Source: Roseiarcus sp963823165 (lineage in GTDB: Bacteria; Pseudomonadota; Alphaproteobacteria; Rhizobiales; Beijerinckiaceae). Taken from it: 64,000 bases of DNA. A program made the translations under genes and the position numbers. Position 1 is the stretch's first letter; each line of letters opens with the position of its first letter. Of this stretch, positions 25,334 through 35,113 are shown one piece after another. Under the pieces are notes generated by a model. It was not told the DNA's origin. It saw only the letters and a list, made by a program, of their open reading frames with translations, and made no database searches. The stretch spans positions 124,001 to 188,000 of the forward strand of contig CAWGKV010000001.1 in assembly GCA_963823165.1 (NCBI GenBank), given 5' to 3'.

Positions 25334-25975
25334 TTACGGATACCCATGCGAAAACACGTCCATATCCGCAAAGCCGGCGAGGTCGAGACGGGCGCGTTCG
25401 GGCAGATAGGCAAAGGCGGCGCGGGCGAGGCTGTCCCGTCCTTCGCGCTTGAGCATAGCGTTGAGCTTCTCGCGCAGGGCGTGCAGGTGAAGCACGTCCG
25501 AGGCTGCGTAGGCGAGCTGAGCGTCGGTAAGCGACCCGGCGCCCCAGTCGGAGGTCTGCTGCTGCTTGCTGATCTCGACGCCGATGAGCTCGCGCGTGAG
25601 ATCCTTCAGCCCGTGCCGGTCGGTGTAGGTGCGAGCGAGCTTGGAGGCGATCTTGGTGCAATAGACGGGCGCCGCCGTCACGCCGAAGGCGTGGGCTAGC
25701 ACGGCGATGTCGAAGCGGCCGAAATGGAACAGCTTTACGACGTTCGGGTCGGCCAGCAGCCGCTCGAGATTGGGTGCGCTCTTCTGGCCCGGCGCGATCT
25801 GCACGACTTCGGCGTCGCCGTCGCCGCGCGACAGCTGAACCACGCACAGCCGGTCGCGCCCGACCGAGAGGCCCAATGTTTCGGTGTCGATCGCAACGGC
25901 TTCGCCGTAAGTCCAGTCAGCGGGCAGGTCGGCTTGGTGCAGGCGGACGGTCAATCGAGTACTCTCTCGGCTCAC
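25334..25975 (-). CDS. RNase D-like 3'-5' exonuclease
   Basis: 213 residues containing only the DEDDy exonuclease domain: motif I AIDTETLGL, motif II HFGRFDIAVLAHAFG, motif III LAYAASDVLHLHALREKL with its Tyr. The C-terminal HRDC domain of E. coli Rnd is absent, as is usual for the short alphaproteobacterial form. Probably trims structured RNA 3' ends, alongside the convergent RNase PH gene. Confidence 0.9.
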   Translation of the reverse strand: MSRESTRLTVRLHQADLPADWTYGEAVAIDTETLGLSVGRDRLCVVQLSRGDGDAEVVQIAPGQKSAPNLERLLADPNVVKLFHFGRFDIAVLAHAFGVTAAPVYCTKIASKLARTYTDRHGLKDLTRELIGVEISKQQQTSDWGAGSLTDAQLAYAASDVLHLHALREKLNAMLKREGRDSLARAAFAYLPERARLDLAGFADMDVFSHGYP

Positions 25976-25985
25976 GAAGGATCAG

Positions 25986-27116
25986 ATGTTTTCAGGCGCA
26001 ACAATTGCGGCCGCCCGCGACGCGATCGGCTTCCATATCGTCACCGGTTTTCTCGGCGCGGGCAAGACCACGCTGATAAACCGCCTTTTACGCGCGCCGG
26101 AAGTCGCCGACGCGTTGGTGATCGTCAACGAATGGGGCGAGATCGGGCTCGACCATCTGCTTTACGAGAGGCTGACCGGCGACGCCATCCTGATCAACAG
26201 CGGCTGCGTCTGCTGCGCCTTGCGCGGCGATCTCGTCGATACGTTGCGCGACGTCCTGGCCCGCCGGGATTCCGGCGCGCTGCCGGCCTTCGACCGGATC
26301 GTGCTCGAGACGACGGGCCTCGCCGAGCCTGCGCCCATCCTGCACGCGCTGATCGCCGAGCAAAACCTGTCGGCGCGGCTCGCGCGCGCCGGGGTGACGA
26401 CGCTCGTCGACGCGGTGAACGGGCTCGCGACCTTGCGCTCGCGGCCCGAAAGCGCGCGCCAGGTCGCGCTCGCCGACCTGATGGTCGTCGCCAAGAGCGA
26501 TCTTCTGCCGCAGGGGGAGCGCGCGGCGCTGCTGGCCGAGCTCAATGCGGCGTTGCGGGACCTCAACCCCGTCGCGCCGATCGTCGACGGCGCGGCCGGG
26601 GAGTTTTGCCCGGCGGAGTTTTTGGCCGAACCGTCTGCCCCGGGCTCGGCGAGCGCAGTTGTAGCCGCGCTCGCTGAGCGCGGGACGCGGCCAGCGGCCG
26701 CGTCTACAGAGGTCCCGCCGCGCGCGTCTTCGCATCCGCATGGCGTCCGAAGCTTCGCTTTCCGCTATGCGGAGCCGATCGACCCGGGCGCGTTTGCGCA
26801 ATTCCTGTCGCTGGTCCGCTCGATGCTCGGGCCGAGACTCTTGCGCTTGAAGGGCCTGTTCGCCCTCGCCGATCGGCCGGACACGCCGATCCTCGTCGAC
26901 GGCGTCCAGCACGTCTTCCACGCTCCACGCGCACTGCCGCGGTGGCCGGACGCGGATCGCTCCTCCCGGGGCGTGATCATCGTCGAAGGCGCCGCCGCGC
27001 GCGACGCCGAAAGCTTATTGGCCGCGCTCACCCGGGTCCCGCGAATCGACGCGCCTGACCTCGCCGCGCTCGCCGACAATCCGCTCGCGCCGCGAACAGG
27101 CGGGCTCTTGGGCTGA
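25986..27116 (+). CDS. CobW/COG0523 family G3E GTPase
   Basis: 376 residues. Walker A GFLGAGKTTLINRLL, the zinc-binding SGCVCCALRGDL (CxCC) motif, and ETTGLAEPAP are diagnostic for COG0523 metallochaperone GTPases; the C-terminal CobW_C domain begins around GVRSFAFRYAEPIDPGAF. Residues roughly 219-240 (SAVVAALAERGTRPAAASTE) are encoded by a palindromic repeat inserted in the linker between domains. The neighbour cobP suggests a link with cobalamin, but many COG0523 proteins serve zinc. Confidence 0.9.
   Translation: MFSGATIAAARDAIGFHIVTGFLGAGKTTLINRLLRAPEVADALVIVNEWGEIGLDHLLYERLTGDAILINSGCVCCALRGDLVDTLRDVLARRDSGALPAFDRIVLETTGLAEPAPILHALIAEQNLSARLARAGVTTLVDAVNGLATLRSRPESARQVALADLMVVAKSDLLPQGERAALLAELNAALRDLNPVAPIVDGAAGEFCPAEFLAEPSAPGSASAVVAALAERGTRPAAASTEVPPRASSHPHGVRSFAFRYAEPIDPGAFAQFLSLVRSMLGPRLLRLKGLFALADRPDTPILVDGVQHVFHAPRALPRWPDADRSSRGVIIVEGAAARDAESLLAALTRVPRIDAPDLAALADNPLAPRTGGLLG
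26659..26708 (+). repeat. Solo TTGTAG...CTACA palindrome inside the CobW-family gene
   Basis: Fifty bases with the same plan as the array at 35561-36345: TGTAG/CTACA ends, a first hairpin CCGCGCTC-GCT-GAGCGCGG and a second GACGCGGCC-AGC-GGCCGCGTC, both perfectly paired. Base pairs differ from those in the array but pairing is kept. It is translated without a stop in the linker of the GTPase. Confidence 0.8.
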
Positions 27117-27380
27117 TCCCTTTTTCCGCAGGAATAGAACCGCGTCAGAAAGAGCGCCGGCGGGCGAACGCCGACAGGGAGTTCTTCTCGAGGCTGCTGC
27201 CGCGAACCAATCGGCCTATGAAGGTCCCTCGGATATTGTTACCGGTACGCGGGGCCGCGGGCAGAGATCGGATTCATGAGAGAGCCAAGAGATAGAATGA
27301 CCGGACACCCGCTCAGCCAGGCTTCGGCCGGTCTCTCCCCGCAGGCGCGCGGGGACGGCGCACGCCTTCCGCAAGCATAA

Positions 27381-27941
27381 ATGGAGCCGAAAGCCGTCGA
27401 AGCCCGCAGCGTGCTCGTGCTCGGCGGCGCGCGCTCGGGAAAGAGCGCCTACGCTCAGAGGCTCGCGGAAAGCGCGGCGCCTGAACGGCTTTATCTTGCG
27501 ACGGCCGAAGCGGGAGACGCGGAGATGGCGGCGCGGATCGCGCGTCACCAGGCCAATCGCGGCGGAGGCTGGACGACGGTCGAGGAGCCGCTCGCGCTCG
27601 CCGGGACGCTCCACGCTGTCGCGCGGCCTGGCCGCCGGGCGATCCTCGTCGATTGCCTCACCTTGTGGCTGTCGAACCTGATGACCGCCGGCCGCGACGT
27701 CGAGGCGGAAATCGCGCGCCTCGCGGCGGCGATCGGCGCGCTCGAAGGTCCGGCGGTTTTCGTCTCGAACGAGGTCGGGTTGGGACTCGTGCCAGAGACG
27801 AAGCTCGGCCGCGAATTTCGCGACTGGCAGGGTTTTGCCAATCGCGAGGTCGCCCGGGCCTGCGACGCTGTCGTGTTCGTCGCGGCTGGCCTGCCGACGC
27901 TCCTGAAACCCGTGCCCCAACTCGACTGGCGGTTGCGCTGA
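27381..27941 (+). CDS. cobP: Adenosylcobinamide kinase / adenosylcobinamide-phosphate guanylyltransferase
   Basis: 186 residues. The P-loop LVLGGARSGKSAYAQ, then YLATAE and ARHQANRGGGWTTVEEP, ILVDCLTLWLSNL, and FVSNEVGLGLVPETKLGREFRDWQG identify CobP/CobU, which phosphorylates adenosylcobinamide and attaches GMP during nucleotide-loop assembly of vitamin B12. No other cob gene lies close by, and I saw no cobalamin riboswitch in the 264-bp upstream gap. Confidence 0.94.
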   Translation: MEPKAVEARSVLVLGGARSGKSAYAQRLAESAAPERLYLATAEAGDAEMAARIARHQANRGGGWTTVEEPLALAGTLHAVARPGRRAILVDCLTLWLSNLMTAGRDVEAEIARLAAAIGALEGPAVFVSNEVGLGLVPETKLGREFRDWQGFANREVARACDAVVFVAAGLPTLLKPVPQLDWRLR

Positions 27942-28111
27942 GGCGAGATCTTCGTGTTTTTGCTTGGTATTCCGTGTGTTGATTAGGTTTACCACCAAGG
28001 ACACGGAGGAAGGACGAAGTCTGATGAGGCGCTGGCGGTTCAGGCCGAGAGTGGGTTAGCATTGATCAGTGGCGAATCAGAAAAGCCCGCGGGACGATTT
28101 CCTCGGAGACC

Positions 28112-28861
28112 ATGTCCAGCCTGCTGCGTCTCTTCGATCGTGCACCGGAGCCGGGGCATTTCGACGTCGCCCATAACGGCGAGGTCTATCGCGTCGCGCT
28201 CAACCGCTCGTCACGGTCGCGCCGCTTCACCCTGAGAATCCGCACTGCGACTCGCGATGTGCTTCTCACGGCGCCGGCCCGCGCATCGCTCAAGGCGGCG
28301 CGGGAATTCGCGGAGCGCCATTCCGCCTGGATCGGCGCGCGGCTGGCGCGACTGCCGCAACCGGTCGCATTTGAACCGCTGGCGAGGGCGCCGCTGCGCG
28401 GCGTCGATCACCGGATCGTCCACCGGCCGGGCGCGCGCGGAGTCGTCTGGCTCGAGCCGGGCGGGGGCGAACCCCTAATCTGCGTCGCGGGCGAGCGGCC
28501 GCACGTGGCGCGCCGGGTGACCGATTTCCTCAAACGCGAGGCCCTCAAGGACATCGAGGCGGCGGTCGCCCGCCACGCCAAGGCGATCGGCGTTCAGCCG
28601 AAGCGGATCGCGGTGCGGGACACGGTGAGCCGCTGGGGCTCTTGTTCCTCGGCGGGGCGGCTCAGCTTCTCCTGGCGCCTCATCCTCGCGCCGCCCTTCG
28701 TGCTCGACTACCTCGCCGCGCACGAGGTGGCGCATCTCGTCCACATGAACCACTCGCCGAAATTCTGGAGCCTCGTCAGCCGCGCCTTTCCCGACGCGAA
28801 CCGGGCGGAGGCCTGGCTCAAGGCGCACGGCGCGAGCCTGCACCGCTACGGGGCGGAATAA
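28112..28861 (+). CDS. YgjP/SprT-like zinc metalloprotease (DUF45)
   Basis: 249 residues. RNRSSRSRRFTLRI-like start, DTVSRWGSCSSAGRLSFSWRLILAP and the zinc motif HEVAHLVHMNHSPKFW (HExxH plus third ligand His) are the conserved blocks of the YgjP family. Cytoplasmic; probably a protease of the wss-like minigluzincin class. Monocistronic by spacing. Confidence 0.9.
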   Translation: MSSLLRLFDRAPEPGHFDVAHNGEVYRVALNRSSRSRRFTLRIRTATRDVLLTAPARASLKAAREFAERHSAWIGARLARLPQPVAFEPLARAPLRGVDHRIVHRPGARGVVWLEPGGGEPLICVAGERPHVARRVTDFLKREALKDIEAAVARHAKAIGVQPKRIAVRDTVSRWGSCSSAGRLSFSWRLILAPPFVLDYLAAHEVAHLVHMNHSPKFWSLVSRAFPDANRAEAWLKAHGASLHRYGAE

Positions 28862-28875
28862 ATCGCCCCTTGTCG

Positions 28876-30240
28876 TCACCCCGAGCAAAGCCTTCGCATG
28901 GTCGCGGCGAAGCGCGCCGCGATCCCCTCGCGCGAGCCGTGCCGGCCGCCTTGCACGACCTTGCGTCCGCCGCTCCATACGCAGTCGACGAGCGCGTTTC
29001 CGGCGCTGAAGATCCAGGCGTCGAGAATGGCGTCGCCCGACTTGCCGGCCAGCGTCGGATGACCGGCGTCGAGCGTCAGAAAATCCGCGGTCGCGCCGAC
29101 GGCGAGCACGCCCGACCGGCGCCCGAGCGCCTGGGCTCCGCCGGCGAGCGCCGCGTCGAACAGGGCGCGGCCGGTCGAGCCGCCGGGCCGCGCAAGGACG
29201 TTGCGCGCCCTCGCAGCGAGGCGCTGGGAATATTCGAGCTGCCTCAGCTCGTCGGCCGCGCCGATGGAAACGTTCGAGTCGGTCCCGACGCCGAAGCGTG
29301 CCGCGGCGTCAAAATATTCGCGCGCGAAGACGCCGTCGCCGAGATTGGCTTCGGTGATCGGGCAGAGTCCGGCGACGGCGCCCGAGGCGGCGAGATCACG
29401 CGCCTCCAGCGCGTCCATGTGCGTCGCGTGGACGAGGCACCAGCGGCGGTCGACGCCGGCGCGGTCGAGGAGCCAGCGCACCGGCCGCTGGCCGAGCGAC
29501 GCGACGCAGTCCTCGACCTCGCCGATCTGCTCGGCGGCGTGGATATGGATCGGCCGGTCGCCTGCGAGCGCGACGACGTCGAAAAGTTCGGCAGGCGTCG
29601 TCGCCCGCAGGCTGTGCGGCGCGACGCCGACCGCCTCGCCCCGGCTTCCCTCAGCGAGTCGCTCGCAGGCTTCCAACAGGCGGGCGAAGGAGCCTACGTC
29701 GGTGATGAACCTTCGCTGCTCCGGCCTCGGCGCCGCCCCGCCGAAGCCACCGTGGGCGTAGAAGACCGGCAGCAGCGTCAAGCCGATGCCGGTCTCGCGC
29801 GCCGCGGCGACGATGCGTCCGGCCATTTCAGCCGGGTCGGCGTAGGCGCCGCCGTCCGGCGCGTGATGGAGATAGTGGAATTCGGCGACGGCGGCGAAGC
29901 CCGCTTCCAGCATCTCGACATAGAGCTGAGCCGCCACGGCCTCGACGTCGTCCGGATTCATCTTGAGCGCGAAGCGGTACATGGTCTCCCGCCAGGTCCA
30001 GAATGTGTCGGCGCCCAGCCCTCGGGTCTCGGCGAGGCCCGCCATCGCCCGCTGAAAGGCGTGGCTGTGCAGGTTCGCGAGGGCGGGAACGAGGATGGCA
30101 TGACACTCATCGCCCGCGCCCGGGGCGACGCCGGTTTCGATCGCCGCGATCCTTCCCGCCTCGATCGCGAGGCGGACGCCAAGAGTCCAGCCGCCGGGGA
30201 TGAGCGCGCTTTCGGCATAAACGGGTTGAACGGCGGGCAA
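28876..30240 (-). CDS. hutF: Formimidoylglutamate deiminase
   Basis: 454 residues from a TTG at 30240 with GGAG seven bases upstream; the open frame reaches further but into the divergent hutI promoter. Amidohydrolase fold: VPALANLHSHAFQRAMAG (metal HxH), HIHAAEQIGEVEDC, LVHATHMD, GLCPITEANLGDGVF and GTDSNVSIGAADELRQLEYSQRL. It converts N-formimino-L-glutamate to N-formyl-L-glutamate and ammonia in the five-step histidine pathway used together with HutG. Divergent from hutI. Confidence 0.93.
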   Translation of the reverse strand: MPAVQPVYAESALIPGGWTLGVRLAIEAGRIAAIETGVAPGAGDECHAILVPALANLHSHAFQRAMAGLAETRGLGADTFWTWRETMYRFALKMNPDDVEAVAAQLYVEMLEAGFAAVAEFHYLHHAPDGGAYADPAEMAGRIVAAARETGIGLTLLPVFYAHGGFGGAAPRPEQRRFITDVGSFARLLEACERLAEGSRGEAVGVAPHSLRATTPAELFDVVALAGDRPIHIHAAEQIGEVEDCVASLGQRPVRWLLDRAGVDRRWCLVHATHMDALEARDLAASGAVAGLCPITEANLGDGVFAREYFDAAARFGVGTDSNVSIGAADELRQLEYSQRLAARARNVLARPGGSTGRALFDAALAGGAQALGRRSGVLAVGATADFLTLDAGHPTLAGKSGDAILDAWIFSAGNALVDCVWSGGRKVVQGGRHGSREGIAARFAATMRRLCSG

Positions 30241-30325
30241 GGCGTCTCTCCGATCCCGCTGGGCTTTCTTGCGTTTCGGTCCGATATGTATTGCAATTAA
30301 CGAGGCACCGAGAAAGCGCGTCGCC
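30241..30325. promoter_or_regulatory. Divergent hutF/hutI promoter region
   Basis: Only 85 bp separate the two divergent start codons. It contains an AT-rich core with the palindrome ATTGCAAT at 30290-30297 next to ATATGTA, a plausible place for a HutC-type repressor site. No hutC gene is in the window; the site is a guess from position and symmetry. Confidence 0.3.
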
Positions 30326-31561
30326 ATGGATGAGCCCGATACGGATGAAATCGAGACGATCTGGCTCAACGCCCGCCTCGCCACGCTTGCGCCGCAAACC
30401 TCCGGCCTCGGCGTCGTCGAGAAAGGCGCCGTCGTCTCGCGCGGCGGACGCATCGCCTTCGCCGGTCCGCAGGATGAATTGCCGGGCGCCTCGCGCGCCA
30501 ACGCCCGGATCGTCGACTGCGACGGCCGCTGGATCACCCCGGGGCTCATCGACTGCCACACCCATCTCGTCTACGGCGGCGACCGCGCCGAGGAATTCGA
30601 GTTGCGCCTCGCTGGCGCGAGCTACGAGGAGATCGCCAGAGCCGGCGGCGGGATTCTCTCGACGGTGCGGGCGACGCGCGCCGCGAGCGAAGAGGATCTG
30701 GTCGCGTCTTCGCTCAAGCGCCTCGACGCGCTGATCGCAGAAGGGGTGACGACCATCGAAGTCAAGTCCGGCTACGGCCTCGACACGGCGGCCGAGCGCA
30801 AGTCACTCCGCGCCGCGCGCCGCCTCGGCGAGCGCCGTCCGGTCTCGATCCGGGCGACGCTTCTCGCCGCGCATGCGCTGCCGCCGGAATTCGCCGAGAA
30901 GCATGCGGCCTATCTCAACATCGTCGTCGGCGAGACGATCCCGGCGCTCGCCAAGGAAAACCTGGTCGACGCGGTCGACGCCTTCTGCGAGCGCATCGCC
31001 TTCACCCGGTCCGAAGTCGCGCGGGTCTTCGACGCCGCCACGCGCCTCGGACTGCCGGTCAAGCTGCACGCCGACCAACTGTCGAACGGCGGCGGGGCGG
31101 CGCTCGCGGCCGAGTTCAATGCGCTATCCGCCGATCACCTCGAATATGCGGACGAAGCGGGCATAAAAGCCATGGCGCGCGCCGGGGTCGTCGCGGTCCT
31201 CCTCCCGGGCGCCTTCTACACCTTGCGCGAGCGGCAGGCGCCGCCCGTCGCGCTCCTTCGCAGACATCGGGTCCCGATCGCCATTGCGACCGATTCGAAC
31301 CCCGGCACGTCGCCGCTGACGTCGATCCTTCTCGCCCTCAACATGGCTGCGACGCTGTTCGGACTCACAGTGGAAGAGTGCATCCGGGGCGTCACCGGCC
31401 ATGCGGCCGCGGCGCTCGGCCTCGGCGCCGAGACGGGGACGCTCGAGCCCGGCAAATGGGCCGATCTGGCGATCTGGGAGGTCGAGCGGCCGGCTGAGCT
31501 CGTCTATCGAATGGGCTTCAATCCGCTGCACGCCCGCGTCTGGAGGGGCCGATGGCCGTGA
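30326..31561 (+). CDS. hutI: Imidazolonepropionase
   Basis: 411 residues. ITPGLIDCHTHLVYGGDRAEEFELRLAGASYEEIARAGGGI is the HutI signature, followed by EVKSGYGLDTAAE, KLHADQLSNGGGAALAAEF and IATDSNPGTSPLTSILLALNMAATLFGLT. It opens imidazolone-propionate to N-formimino-L-glutamate, the substrate of HutF. The ATG at 30326 fits the family start better than the upstream ATG at 30269. Its end overlaps the hutH start by 10 bases. Confidence 0.95.
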   Translation: MDEPDTDEIETIWLNARLATLAPQTSGLGVVEKGAVVSRGGRIAFAGPQDELPGASRANARIVDCDGRWITPGLIDCHTHLVYGGDRAEEFELRLAGASYEEIARAGGGILSTVRATRAASEEDLVASSLKRLDALIAEGVTTIEVKSGYGLDTAAERKSLRAARRLGERRPVSIRATLLAAHALPPEFAEKHAAYLNIVVGETIPALAKENLVDAVDAFCERIAFTRSEVARVFDAATRLGLPVKLHADQLSNGGGAALAAEFNALSADHLEYADEAGIKAMARAGVVAVLLPGAFYTLRERQAPPVALLRRHRVPIAIATDSNPGTSPLTSILLALNMAATLFGLTVEECIRGVTGHAAAALGLGAETGTLEPGKWADLAIWEVERPAELVYRMGFNPLHARVWRGRWP

Positions 31562-33091
31562 TGTTGCGCCCCGGCGAGGCCCGGCTCGGCCACTGGCGCG
31601 CGATCTGGCGCGGCGGCGAGGTCGTCCTCGATACCGCATCCCGCGCCAAGGTCACGGCGAGCGCCGCGGCGGTCCAGCGCATCCTCAAGCGCGGCGAGCC
31701 CGTCTACGGAATCAACACCGGCTTCGGCAAGCTCAGCGCCGTGCGGATCGACGAGGCCGATCTCGCAAAACTTCAGCGCAACATCGTGCTGTCGCACGCC
31801 GCCGGCGTCGGCGAGGCGACGCCGCTCCCGATCACGCGGCTCATGATGGCGCTGAAGCTGGCGAGCCTCGCGCAGGGCGCCTCCGGCGTCAGGCCGCAGA
31901 CGATCGACTGCATCGCCACGATGCTCGACCGGGGCGTGACGCCGGTCGTTCCGTCTCAGGGCTCGGTCGGCGCCTCGGGCGACCTCGCGCCGCTCGCCCA
32001 TATGGCCGCCGCCATGATCGGCGTCGGCGAAGCGGAGCTCGACGATCGGGTCATGCCGGCGGCCGAAGCGCTCGCCGCGGTCGGGCTCGAGCCGCTGGCG
32101 CTCCAGCCGAAGGAGGGGCTCGCGCTGCTCAACGGCACGCAGTTCTCGACCGCGCACGCGCTGGTCGGCCTCTTCGAGGCGGAGACCCTGCTTCGCTCGG
32201 CGCTCGCGACCGGGGCGCTGTCGCTCGACGCGGCGCGCGGCTCGGACGCGCCGTTCGACCCGCGCATCCATGCGCTCCGCCGCCACCGCGGCCAGCGCGA
32301 GGCGGCCGAAGCCTTGCGCGCGCTTGTCGCCGGCAGCGAGATCCGCGCCTCGCACCGCTTCGGCGATCCTCGGGATCCAGGATCCCTACTGCCTGCGATG
32401 CCAGCCCCAGGTGATGGGCGCCGCGCTCGACCTCCTGCGCCAGGCCGCCGCGACGCTCGCCGACGAAGCGAACGCCGTCTCCGACAATCCGCTCGTCTTC
32501 GCCGAGGACGACGAGGCGCTGTCGGGCGGCAACTTTCATGGCCAGCCGGTCGCTTTCGCCGCCGACATAATCGCGCTCGCTTTGTGCGAGATCGGTTCCC
32601 TGGCCGAGCGGAGGATCGCCCTGCTGGTCGATCCGGCGCTCTCCGGCCTACCGGCCTTCCTGACGGCGAACCCGGGCCTCAACTCGGGCTTCATGCTCGC
32701 CCAGGTGACGGCCGCCGCGCTCGTCTCGGAAAACAAGCAGCGCGCTTATCCGGCGAGCGTCGACTCGATCCCGACCTCCGCCAACCAGGAGGATCACGTG
32801 TCGATGGCGGCGCATGCCGCGCGGCGCCTCCTGCCGATGGCCGAGAACGTCTTTTCCATCGTCGGCATCGAGTGGCTCGCGGCGGCGCAGGGCTGCGACT
32901 TTCATGCGCCGCTGCGTTCGAGCGCGCCGCTCGAAGCCTTGCGCACGCGGCTTCGGAGGGAGGTTTCCCATCTCGACGACGATCGCTATTTTCATCCCGA
33001 TCTTCTGGCGGCTTCGCGGCTCGCGCGTGAGGGCGCGGTCATCGAGGCGGTCGGCGAGGGGCTCTTGCCGGTTCTGGAGCCGGAGTCGTGA
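31552..33091 (+). pseudogene. hutH: Histidine ammonia-lyase, apparent +1 frameshift
   Basis: The first frame carries YGINTGFGKL and VGASGDLAPLAHM, the Ala-Ser-Gly that forms the MIO cofactor, and runs to SEIRASHRFGDPR. The family continues VQDPYCLRCQPQVMG; here IQDPYCLRCQPQVMGAALDLL is read one frame over. One extra A at about 32375 (cgggatccag) explains it. The second frame holds SGGNFHGQPVAFAAD and the rest of the lyase to a stop at 33091. Total length fits HutH (about 512 residues). If the extra base is real, histidine deamination by this copy is lost. Confidence 0.88.
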
Positions 33092-33904
33092 GCGGCGAAC
33101 GCCCGGACTGGCTCGAGGTCAGGCAAGGCGACGCGCCGCTGATCGTCAGCATTCCGCATGCGGGCGTCGAGCTCAGGGACTATGAGCCGCGCTTCGTCAG
33201 CCCTTGGCTCGCGCTGAAGGACGCCGACTGGCGGCTCGACGAGCTCTACGATTTCGCCGAGTCGCTCGACGCGACGCTCGTCCGGACGCGCCTGTCGCGC
33301 TCGATCATCGACGTCAATCGCGACCCGAGCGGCGCGTCCCTCTATCCGGGGCAGGCAACGACGGAGCTTTGCCCGACGACCACCTTCGACGGAGAGCCGC
33401 TTTATCGAGGCCCCGCGCCGAGCGCGACGGAGATCGCCGAGCGCAGGCGCGCCTTCTTCGATCCCTTTCATGCAGCGCTCGCTGCCGAGATCGCCCGGCT
33501 CAAGGCGCGCTTCGCCCACGTCGCGCTGTTCGACGCCCATTCCATCCGCTCGCGCATCCCGCGGCTGTTCGACGGCGACCTGCCCCTGTTCAATCTCGGG
33601 ACGAACGACGGCGCGAGCTGCAGCCCCGAACCTCAAGGAGGCGCTCGGCGCCATGCTCGCCGCGAGCGGGCAGAGCTTCGTCGTCGACGGCCGCTTTCGT
33701 GGCGGCTGGATCACCCGCCATTATGGAAAGCCGGCCGAGGGGATCGAAGCGATCCAGCTCGAACTCGCCTGCCGCAGCTACATGCCCGAGCCCGACGTCC
33801 CTTCGCCGGTCAACTGGCCGCAGCCGATCGACTCCGGGCGCGCCGCCCGCACGCGCGCGATTCTGCGCCACGTGCTGGAGACGATTTTGGACATGGCGCC
33901 GTAA
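33088..33904 (+). pseudogene. hutG: N-formylglutamate deformylase, apparent +1 frameshift
   Basis: Starts with a GTG overlapping the hutH stop (GTGA). First frame: LIVSIPHAGVEL, SRSIIDVNRDPSGASLYPGQ, LFDAHSIRSRIPRLFDG and NLGTNDGASC, all conserved in HutG. After Cys the correct continuation (APNLKEALGAMLAASGQSFVVDGRFRGGWITRHYG) lies one frame over; one extra A near 33622 accounts for it. The product would release formate and glutamate. About 271 residues when repaired, normal for HutG. Confidence 0.88.
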
Positions 33905-34222
33905 CCGCCCCGTTCGTGCACGCCGTCGTCATTTGCGAGTTCGGGCGCCCGCCTCTGGCCGACTTCATTGAACGAAACAAATGCCGTTCTGGCGCGCCAA
34001 CGTCTGCGTTGCTTGTTCGTGTCCTTTGCGGTCAGTCTTCGTGTGCTTTGTGGTGAATATCGACCACCAAGGACAGGAAGAAGCGTCGAAGATCCACGCT
34101 GTTTCTTTTTTGCGAGCGCAGCGACGAAGCAATCCACGCCCACAACCCGATGATAAATCTCTGCCTATCTGAAATCCGCCGGATGCGGCCTTCGGCGACG
34201 ACCGGCAGCAGGCGCTGGGCTT
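33905..34222. repeat. Gene-free gap with interspersed repeats
   Basis: Holds a palindrome-like repeat built from TTCGTGTCCTT / TTTGTGGTGAATAT and ACCACCAAGGACAGGAAG (about 34016-34085), a relative of the tract at about 27975-28012 (ACCACCAAGGACACGGAGG), and then a half-copy of the CGTCATTGCGAG repeat (about 34110-34135). No credible gene. Confidence 0.55.
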
Positions 34223-35113
34223 TTAGGGCGCCGCGCACATGATGCGAGCAACCTCGGCGGCTTCGTCGATCTGTGGCCAATGCCCCGCCTCGAGCGCATG
34301 GAGGGCGCCGTGTCGCACCTGAGACCGGAAGTGTTCGGCGACGGAAATGTGAAGATAAGGGTCGTTCTTGCCCCAGATGAGCAGGAAGGGAACGTTTGAG
34401 CGACGCAATTCGACTAGGCGCGCGGTATTGGCGACAATCTCATCCGTCAGTTGATAGGTCATCTGCGCGAACGCAGGCCCGGCGCTCGGCTGCTGCCGAA
34501 AGTTATTGTCGATCAGGGGCCCGAGAAACTCCCGGTAGCGAACCTCTTGCGTCTTCGTGAGACCCGCCCGCATCTGCTCACGCTGAAAATCGAGGAGCCA
34601 AGCGAACTGCTGCGGACTTGCGAGGAAGTGAGTTTGAAGCGCTTTAAGCGGCTTATGCGAGAAGAGTTCGATGAGTTCCGGAACCCGCAGTCCGGGGGCT
34701 TCCCCGTAGAAGACATTCATCAGGGCGACCGCGGCCGTGCGGTCCGGATGTTCGAGGGCAAAGTTCACGGCGGTCGTCCCGCCTGCATCGTGGCCGACCG
34801 GGATGACCTTCTCAAGCGCCATCGTTTCGACGACCGCCTCCAAATCTCCAAGCTGCTGCCTGAAGCTGTAGTGCGCGCCCTCCGGTTTGTCGGACGAGCC
34901 GAATCCGAGGAAGTCGATCGCCACCGTCCTGCGCTCCGCCGAGACGAGATGCGGAATGAGGTCGTCGTATATGTGCGAGTTGTCCGGAAATCCGTGGAGC
35001 AGGAGGAAGGCGGGTCCGTCGCCGCCAAAATCGCGCACATAAATGCTGCCGCGGTCACGTGAGATCCGATGTTCCTTGAACGGGGGAGACGTCGTGTCGT
35101 TCGAATTTGCCAT
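34223..35113 (-). CDS. Alpha/beta hydrolase with an Asp nucleophile (epoxide hydrolase / haloalkane dehalogenase type)
   Basis: 296 residues. HGFPDNSHIYDDLIPHL is the oxyanion element, and the nucleophile elbow is VGHDAGG with Asp instead of Ser, as in epoxide hydrolases and haloalkane dehalogenases. WGKNDPYL carries the acid and EAGHWPQIDEAAEV the catalytic His. Cytoplasmic; substrate unknown. Monocistronic, facing the hut genes. Confidence 0.85.
   Translation of the reverse strand: MANSNDTTSPPFKEHRISRDRGSIYVRDFGGDGPAFLLLHGFPDNSHIYDDLIPHLVSAERRTVAIDFLGFGSSDKPEGAHYSFRQQLGDLEAVVETMALEKVIPVGHDAGGTTAVNFALEHPDRTAAVALMNVFYGEAPGLRVPELIELFSHKPLKALQTHFLASPQQFAWLLDFQREQMRAGLTKTQEVRYREFLGPLIDNNFRQQPSAGPAFAQMTYQLTDEIVANTARLVELRRSNVPFLLIWGKNDPYLHISVAEHFRSQVRHGALHALEAGHWPQIDEAAEVARIMCAAP

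Noticed and set aside
27117..27380. Cobalamin riboswitch upstream of cobP
   Set aside because: I looked for the conserved GCCACTG-type core and the B12-box context and did not find them.
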